Source: Prevotella sp. KH2C16 (lineage in GTDB: Bacteria > Bacteroidota > Bacteroidia > Bacteroidales > Bacteroidaceae). Taken from it: a DNA stretch of 64,000 bases. The position numbers and the translations under genes were made by a program. The DNA is taken from positions 87,023 through 151,022 of the forward strand of contig NZ_FOOW01000007.1 in assembly GCF_900113305.1 (NCBI RefSeq), written 5' to 3'. Under the pieces are notes generated by a model. The model saw only the letters and a list, made by a program, of their open reading frames with translations, did no database searches and was not told where the DNA came from. Below, piece after piece: positions 59,736 through 64,000 of the stretch (position 1 is its first letter; every line of letters starts with the position of its first letter).

Positions 59736-60935
59736 CTATTTCTCGAGTTTCACATTTTCTCCTTTCTTGATTCTGTCAATCATCTCGCCGTTCAGCTTCC
59801 CGGGAAAGTTCTTCTCCAAGAGAGCGTCCAACTTCTCGCGGCTCTTGTCGTGGGCCTTGATATACTGCTCGAGATACTTCACCTCGCCGGTATATTGCTT
59901 GTTGGCCTGATAGTAATTGAGCACATCCACCATGGCATCCTTGAAGGTGTCGAGGCTGAAATCGGCCTTGCCGGTGGCAAGGGCATACTTGCTGCACCCG
60001 GCGATATAGGCCACGAAGTAGGCCATTGACTTCTCGTTGTTCATCAGCTTGGCTTCGTTCTCGCCGATTACCACATGGCTGTCGCCGGTAGCCTGGGACC
60101 AGTTCATGATGTAAGAGGCGGCATCATTGATTTTCGGGTCGGTAATGTAGTGATTGAGGAGATACTCTATGCATCTCGCCGCATCACGGTTATGGGCATG
60201 GGCGACGGCAGCCGAAGTGAATTCCACGGGTTGTGGCAGGTCGAGCTCGCCGTCCTCGGTTTCCTTTTTCAGGGTCTCGAGGCGCTCGGCGAGCTCTTTG
60301 GCTTTGGCCTTGTCGCCGTTTTCCTCATAGTATTTGCACAGATATTCCGCTTCTTCTATATATTGATTAGAGTGCTCCCCATAGAGGTTCTTGAGAATGT
60401 TGAGGGCCAGCAGTTCGTGGTGAATGGCCTTGTTGTTGTCTCCGCTGAAGTGAGCCAGTTCCGCCACATGCAGTTGGATGACCGCCATATCCCTGTCGTT
60501 TTCGTGGAAATTCTGGTATACGGCGAGGGCTTTCTGGGCATTGGCCAGCCCTTCCGGATATTTTTCGGCCGCACTCTGGTAGAGGGCGAGGTTGTCAAGG
60601 GCAAAGGCGTAGGTCTTGTCGGTGGTGTTGATGTGTTTTCCGTAGAGGTCTACCACTTGCTGGGCAGTCTTCAGCGCTTGGTCAAGCTGTTTGGTGCGAT
60701 AGTAACATTTGCCCAGTTGTATAAGGCTCGCGATATAGGTGGAGTCGCCCTCGCCGACCTCTTCCTTCAGGGCGGCAAGGTGCTTTTGCCGGATTTCCAG
60801 TGATTTTCCGTAGTTCTCCTCGTCAAAGAGCTTGTTGGCGATGCTGTCGAGCTTGGCCGCCTTTGCCGATTGCGCTTGTACGGCAGAAGGCATCATAATC
60901 AGAAGGGCGACGATTGTCAGGAATGCTTTTCTCAT
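59736..60935 (-). CDS. Secreted TPR-repeat protein
   Basis: 399 residues. A signal peptide (about 1-22, ending 'AVQAQ') is followed by several tetratricopeptide-like helical pairs from about residue 25 to 230 ('YIASLIQLGKCYYRTKQLDQAL', 'ALDNLALYQSAAEKYPEGLANAQKAL', 'IQLHVAELAHFSGDNNKAIHHE'). A helical C-terminal domain rich in Lys/Asp follows. Probably periplasmic, mediating protein interactions. No further clue to function. Confidence 0.82.
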   Translation of the reverse strand: MRKAFLTIVALLIMMPSAVQAQSAKAAKLDSIANKLFDEENYGKSLEIRQKHLAALKEEVGEGDSTYIASLIQLGKCYYRTKQLDQALKTAQQVVDLYGKHINTTDKTYAFALDNLALYQSAAEKYPEGLANAQKALAVYQNFHENDRDMAVIQLHVAELAHFSGDNNKAIHHELLALNILKNLYGEHSNQYIEEAEYLCKYYEENGDKAKAKELAERLETLKKETEDGELDLPQPVEFTSAAVAHAHNRDAARCIEYLLNHYITDPKINDAASYIMNWSQATGDSHVVIGENEAKLMNNEKSMAYFVAYIAGCSKYALATGKADFSLDTFKDAMVDVLNYYQANKQYTGEVKYLEQYIKAHDKSREKLDALLEKNFPGKLNGEMIDRIKKGENVKLEK

Positions 60936-61068
60936 TTTCTGGGTGTTTTAAAGAGGTTATTATCTTTTAATGAAGCCAAAGTTCGGAAAAACTTCTGATA
61001 TATGCAAGCATTTTGCGGGAAAACAAGCAGGTGGGTGGGGCACACTATTCGTATAGTCCGAGCATGAC

Positions 61069-63413
61069 CTACAATCGTTTGATGTCTTTCTCGAGAGAAT
61101 TCTTTCCTCTGTACTTTGTTTTCCTGGAATTTATCCTGTAGGTGATATTGACGGAAAAGTTCCATAGATGATAGTCCTCTGTCTGCGTGAAGTGAAAGGC
61201 GTCTACCAGTTCCTTTTCCCTGAATTTCATGCCATGAAATATGTCTTTAGCCTGCAGGCTGATGATGAATCTGTCTGACAAAAAGGATTTTTGTAGTCCT
61301 ATGTCAATGGAGTGAAAGGGTCTCAGGCTCACGGCCCCTTGATTGCCGCCGGTGTTATAATAGATGTAGGAAGAAAGCAGATAGTTGTGCGGTAATTGGA
61401 AGTGTTGATTGAAAACAGCATAAACCGACGCTTTGTTGTGGTTAATCTCTTCGCCCCGATAATCATATTTAAAGAAAGGCTGACTGATTCCCACAGACAA
61501 GGAGGGGCTCCATATTCCGAGTTTCTTCTGCATATTCAAGTAGAAATTGAGTTTCCTTATCGCAGGATAATTCCTATAAGTGCTTACTATGATATTGTCT
61601 TTTCCATTATTATAGAAGCTCAGGGCAATATAGTCTTTCTGATAGGTGTATTCCATCGAGAGCATTATGAATTTATAGCTGGAATATAATTGTAGGGAGT
61701 ATAACCTGTCAGGAACCAGCTTCGGGTTGCCTTGCTGATACATATACTCATTGCCATAATAGCTGGCATTACTCATCTGCCTGAATGTCGGGCAATTAAT
61801 CTGTGAGGAGAATACCAGGGTGTGATTCCACGAGCCATTAGTAAATGATGCCTTTAATGAGGGAAAAAGATGCCGGTAGTGTTTGCGGATTTCGCTTCCC
61901 GCATTGAGGCTGCTATACTTATAAGTGTAATCTTCATAGCGCACTCCGCCGAAAAGGGTTAAGCCATTGAACAGTTGCCTCAATTCCATAAAGGCAGCGT
62001 ATATGTTTTCTTCGGTTTTATAGTTTGTACTTGCTTTGTCAATAGAGGAAATGGTTAGATTCCCCTTGCTGCTCGTATAGTTGGCCTCTGTTCCCCAGAC
62101 GATGGTTGCCTTCGGAGAAAGCTTCAATGTCCAGTCTAGCTTCACGGCAAACAGGTCTTGCTGGCCGTTGCCCTTGCTATAGGTCTCGACGGGAGCCCTG
62201 TCCGCATGATATTCCGTTGTGTTTTGATAATAGTCGTTTTTGTTGTGCACATAGTCCGCGTTGATGTCGCCAATTACTTTTCCCCACTACCAATTACAAA
62301 AAGTGTTGAGATGCTGGTAGTTAATGCGATTACGGTAATGGTTGTCAATCGTGGCTGAATTTATCGGGTTGTTGTTAACCGAATAGGAGAGCGTCCCGTT
62401 TCGGTGCTCCTTGTTAGTGTATTGCTTCCCGTCCCAGGACAACCCGAATGATTTCTTATCATTGATGGCATAGTCCGCACTTACCTGATAGTCAAGTGCT
62501 GGTGTTCGGGTCTTTCCCCATTGGTCTTTGTCATACCTGTGCAAATCATGTGATGCTGCCAGTTCCGTAGAGGCTGGTTGGGTGAGTTTGCCGTTATTGT
62601 AGTCGTAGCTCAGGCTGCCGGAAATGCTTAGTCCATGGTATTGGTAGCCTAATACGGCACTCTGCCCGCCGGACAATCTGTCGCTTCGCTTAAGATATGT
62701 TTTTGTGAGTAGCGAGATACCATCGTTCTTGTGAATGGTGGTTATTTTGAGAACGGCTCTGCCTGCCGCATTGTACTCGGGTCCCGGGGATGTAATCAGT
62801 TCAATCTCCTTTATCTCAGACGGCACAAGCCGCGTCAACTCACTTTTCGACCTTATTGGACGGTTATCTATATAAATGATGGGCGAGCCTTTACCAAATA
62901 TTTCAATGCCGCCTGAACGCCCTTTTATTGCGCCTGGGAGTTGGGGCAGTAAGTCGTCAAGGGTATTGAGTCTGGAAAGTATTGTCCCGTCTACTTGTAC
63001 CAACAAGGATCCTCCCTTTTGTCTGAACATGGGTCGTGAGGCTTTTACTACGACTTCCGATAATGCGACCTCACTCTTTTTAATGGTTATTTTACCGAGA
63101 TCTTCGTTATCTCTTTCTCTGCAATGTCAAGATAGGTCGTTGAATATCCTATGGATGAGACTCTCAATATCGCTGCATTCTTTGCCTTGTTAATCATGAA
63201 GCTGCCGTCTGCTGCTGTTGTTGTTCCTTTGATAAATGTGCTGTCCCGCGATAGCAATACGATGTTTGCAAAGGGAATGCCCGCATTTTCTCCATCAATG
63301 ATTTTTCCCGTAATTTCTTGTCCCCGGCCTATTGTCGGGAAAAGCAAAAGCCCGCTAAGGCAGAAAAAGCCCATTATAAGTAATGAACAGCTTATAGGTT
63401 TGTGTGAATTCAT
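61069..63413 (-). pseudogene. Broken outer membrane receptor-like gene (two lesions)
   Basis: The combined reading spans about 780 codons: signal peptide (from ATG 63413, preceded by AAAGGAG), a carboxypeptidase-regulatory-like domain ('ITGKIIDGENAGIPFANIVLL'), a TonB-receptor-like plug ('GGIEIFGKGSPIIYIDNRPI') and a large beta-barrel to 61069. Two lesions break it. Near 63088 one A seems to be missing from an A-run: GTAAAATAA stops the frame, while one more A restores 'VKITIKKSEV'. At 62287-62289 there is an in-frame TAG between two TGG codons ('CNW*WGKV'). Everything else is intact, so decay is recent. Likely function before loss: uptake or export at the outer membrane. Confidence 0.8.
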
Positions 63414-63739
63414 ACTCCTTTATAATGTTTATCTGCTTGATTGGATTGTTAGTCTTTCTTTTAATATAACGGAGATGGCCGGGGATAGTCAACGGTTTTA
63501 ACTCTTCTTAAGATTCATCTCCCTTACTTCCCGAGATTCGATGTGGTCTTGCCAGACTCTTGAGGTACCGAGGTGATGCCGGTAAAGTTGCGCTTTATGG
63601 GTCGTCTATCATTTTCTTGTCCGACCTTCTTTTCTTTCTTCTTCCTATATATAATATAAGGTGTGTCTTGTTCTTTGTCGTTTTTTTTGTCAACATTCGC
63701 GAAAACTTTCGCTTTTCCCGAAAATATTTCCTTTGAAAA
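63414..63739. other. Intergenic region before the rRNA-type promoter
   Basis: 326 nt with no recognisable gene. A minus-strand open frame over it lacks a plausible start and overlaps the promoter. AT-rich and pyrimidine-rich (63620-63700). Confidence 0.5.
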
Positions 63740-63771
63740 GTTGCGTGGTTTCGATTTTTGTATTACCTTTG
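63740..63771 (+). promoter_or_regulatory. Strong promoter, probably of an rRNA operon
   Basis: GTTG at 63740-63743, a 20-nt spacer, and TACCTTTG at 63764-63771: both Bacteroidota elements at ideal spacing, with AT-rich sequence upstream. The leader downstream resembles Prevotella 16S leaders. Confidence 0.7.
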
Positions 63772-63774
63772 CAC

Positions 63775-64000
63775 TCGCTTTCGCCCTTCGGGGCGTAGCC
63801 GGATGGAAACGAAGTTCTTTGAAAGGTTTACATGGAGAGAGACAGGCAGTACGCCGCTGTCTCCGCCTCTGGCGGAGCGTCAGCGGAGGAACGCAGGTAG
63901 TCCGTCCGGCGGGAGGCCCAGGCCTTTGGCGGGACGGATGTCCGAGACAAGGAAAGCTCGTCGAGCCGGTTCTGAAGGAAATCATTTCCCTCAAGGACAC
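63775..64000 (+). other. Probable rRNA operon leader, cut by the right edge
   Basis: Contains GAAGTTCTTTGAAAGGTTTA (63812-63831), which matches the 'TTCTTTGAAAG-TTTACAT' leader I know from Bacteroidales 16S operons. Two GC-rich hairpins follow, for example CTCCGCC/GGCGGAG around 63860-63876. No 16S sequence is reached within the window. Confidence 0.55.

Noticed and set aside
62287..62289. TAG decoded as an amino acid (pyrrolysine or suppression)
   Set aside because: No pyl genes or suppressor tRNA seen, and the same gene carries a second lesion, so ordinary pseudogene decay is simpler.
63524..64000. 158-codon minus-strand frame at the right edge
   Set aside because: It runs against the rRNA-type promoter and leader, is full of Arg/Lys/Pro from GC-rich hairpins, and has no family resemblance.

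Overview
The window looks like a chromosomal segment of a Bacteroidota bacterium, most likely Prevotellaceae (Prevotella sensu lato). The signs are the Bacteroidota promoter signature (TAnnTTTG -7 boxes, about two dozen seen), almost no classical Shine-Dalgarno sites, a type IX secretion (T9SS) C-terminal signal of the Prevotella style, a fused FeoAB, an RprX/RprY two-component pair, an SDR-type fructuronate reductase next to uxuA, and a second EF-G lacking its catalytic histidine. It is mostly core genome; no phage, transposase, integrase or CRISPR array was found.

Layout. 0-9.5 kb: uracil-permease-like transporter (cut by the left edge), hemW, the EF-G2 paralog, a secreted GH20 hexosaminidase and rprXY. 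9.6-12.3 kb: a T9SS cargo protein followed by a 50-residue peptide gene. 12.4-18 kb: rpsF-rpsR-rplI, an outer membrane protein, fabD, a cytoplasmic GH13 enzyme and an overlapping AlaX-like tRNA-editing protein. 18.1-24.4 kb: a GH106-like rhamnosidase, then rng, a 29-residue basic peptide, HU and a DUF4332 protein. 24.5-28.5 kb: a divergent hexuronate (Ashwell) cluster, SDR/uxuA facing kdgK/eda. 28.7-33 kb: tRNA-Cys and the feoAB-sdaA-FeoB-associated-peptide operon. 33-40 kb: an ABC ATPase, secA, a probably dead alkaline-phosphatase-fold protein and a DUF4105 membrane protein. 40-45.5 kb: envelope genes (outer membrane protein, lptC, CNNM/CBS protein, ppiD). 45.8-55.3 kb: an acidic unknown protein, rarA, a D-2-hydroxyacid dehydrogenase, a TRIC channel, glyA, pyrIB, a class A PBP and an HU-like protein. 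55.8-63.4 kb: lineage-specific membrane/lipoprotein genes, an SGNH hydrolase, a TPR protein and two freshly broken genes. 63.7-64 kb: a strong promoter and leader that look like the start of an rRNA operon whose 16S gene lies beyond the edge.

The most unusual signal is non-coding. Seven intergenic arrays are each built of three or four near-palindromic units with an exact 22-nt period. They fall into three sequence families (A: ACAAAATCGCCGATTTTGT; B: TTACAAGCGGCTTGTAA; C: CCTTTTAACGGCTAAAAGG) that share one architecture: AT-rich inverted arms around a five-base C/G core. In-register 'cap' units with unrelated arms follow all A and B arrays and also precede the A arrays. I know of no described element with this design. 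Other points of interest are candidate leaderless genes (TAnnTTTG ending 4-6 nt before the start codon), the pseudo-phosphatase, serine dehydratase inside the iron-uptake operon, and recent gene decay next to the rRNA operon.
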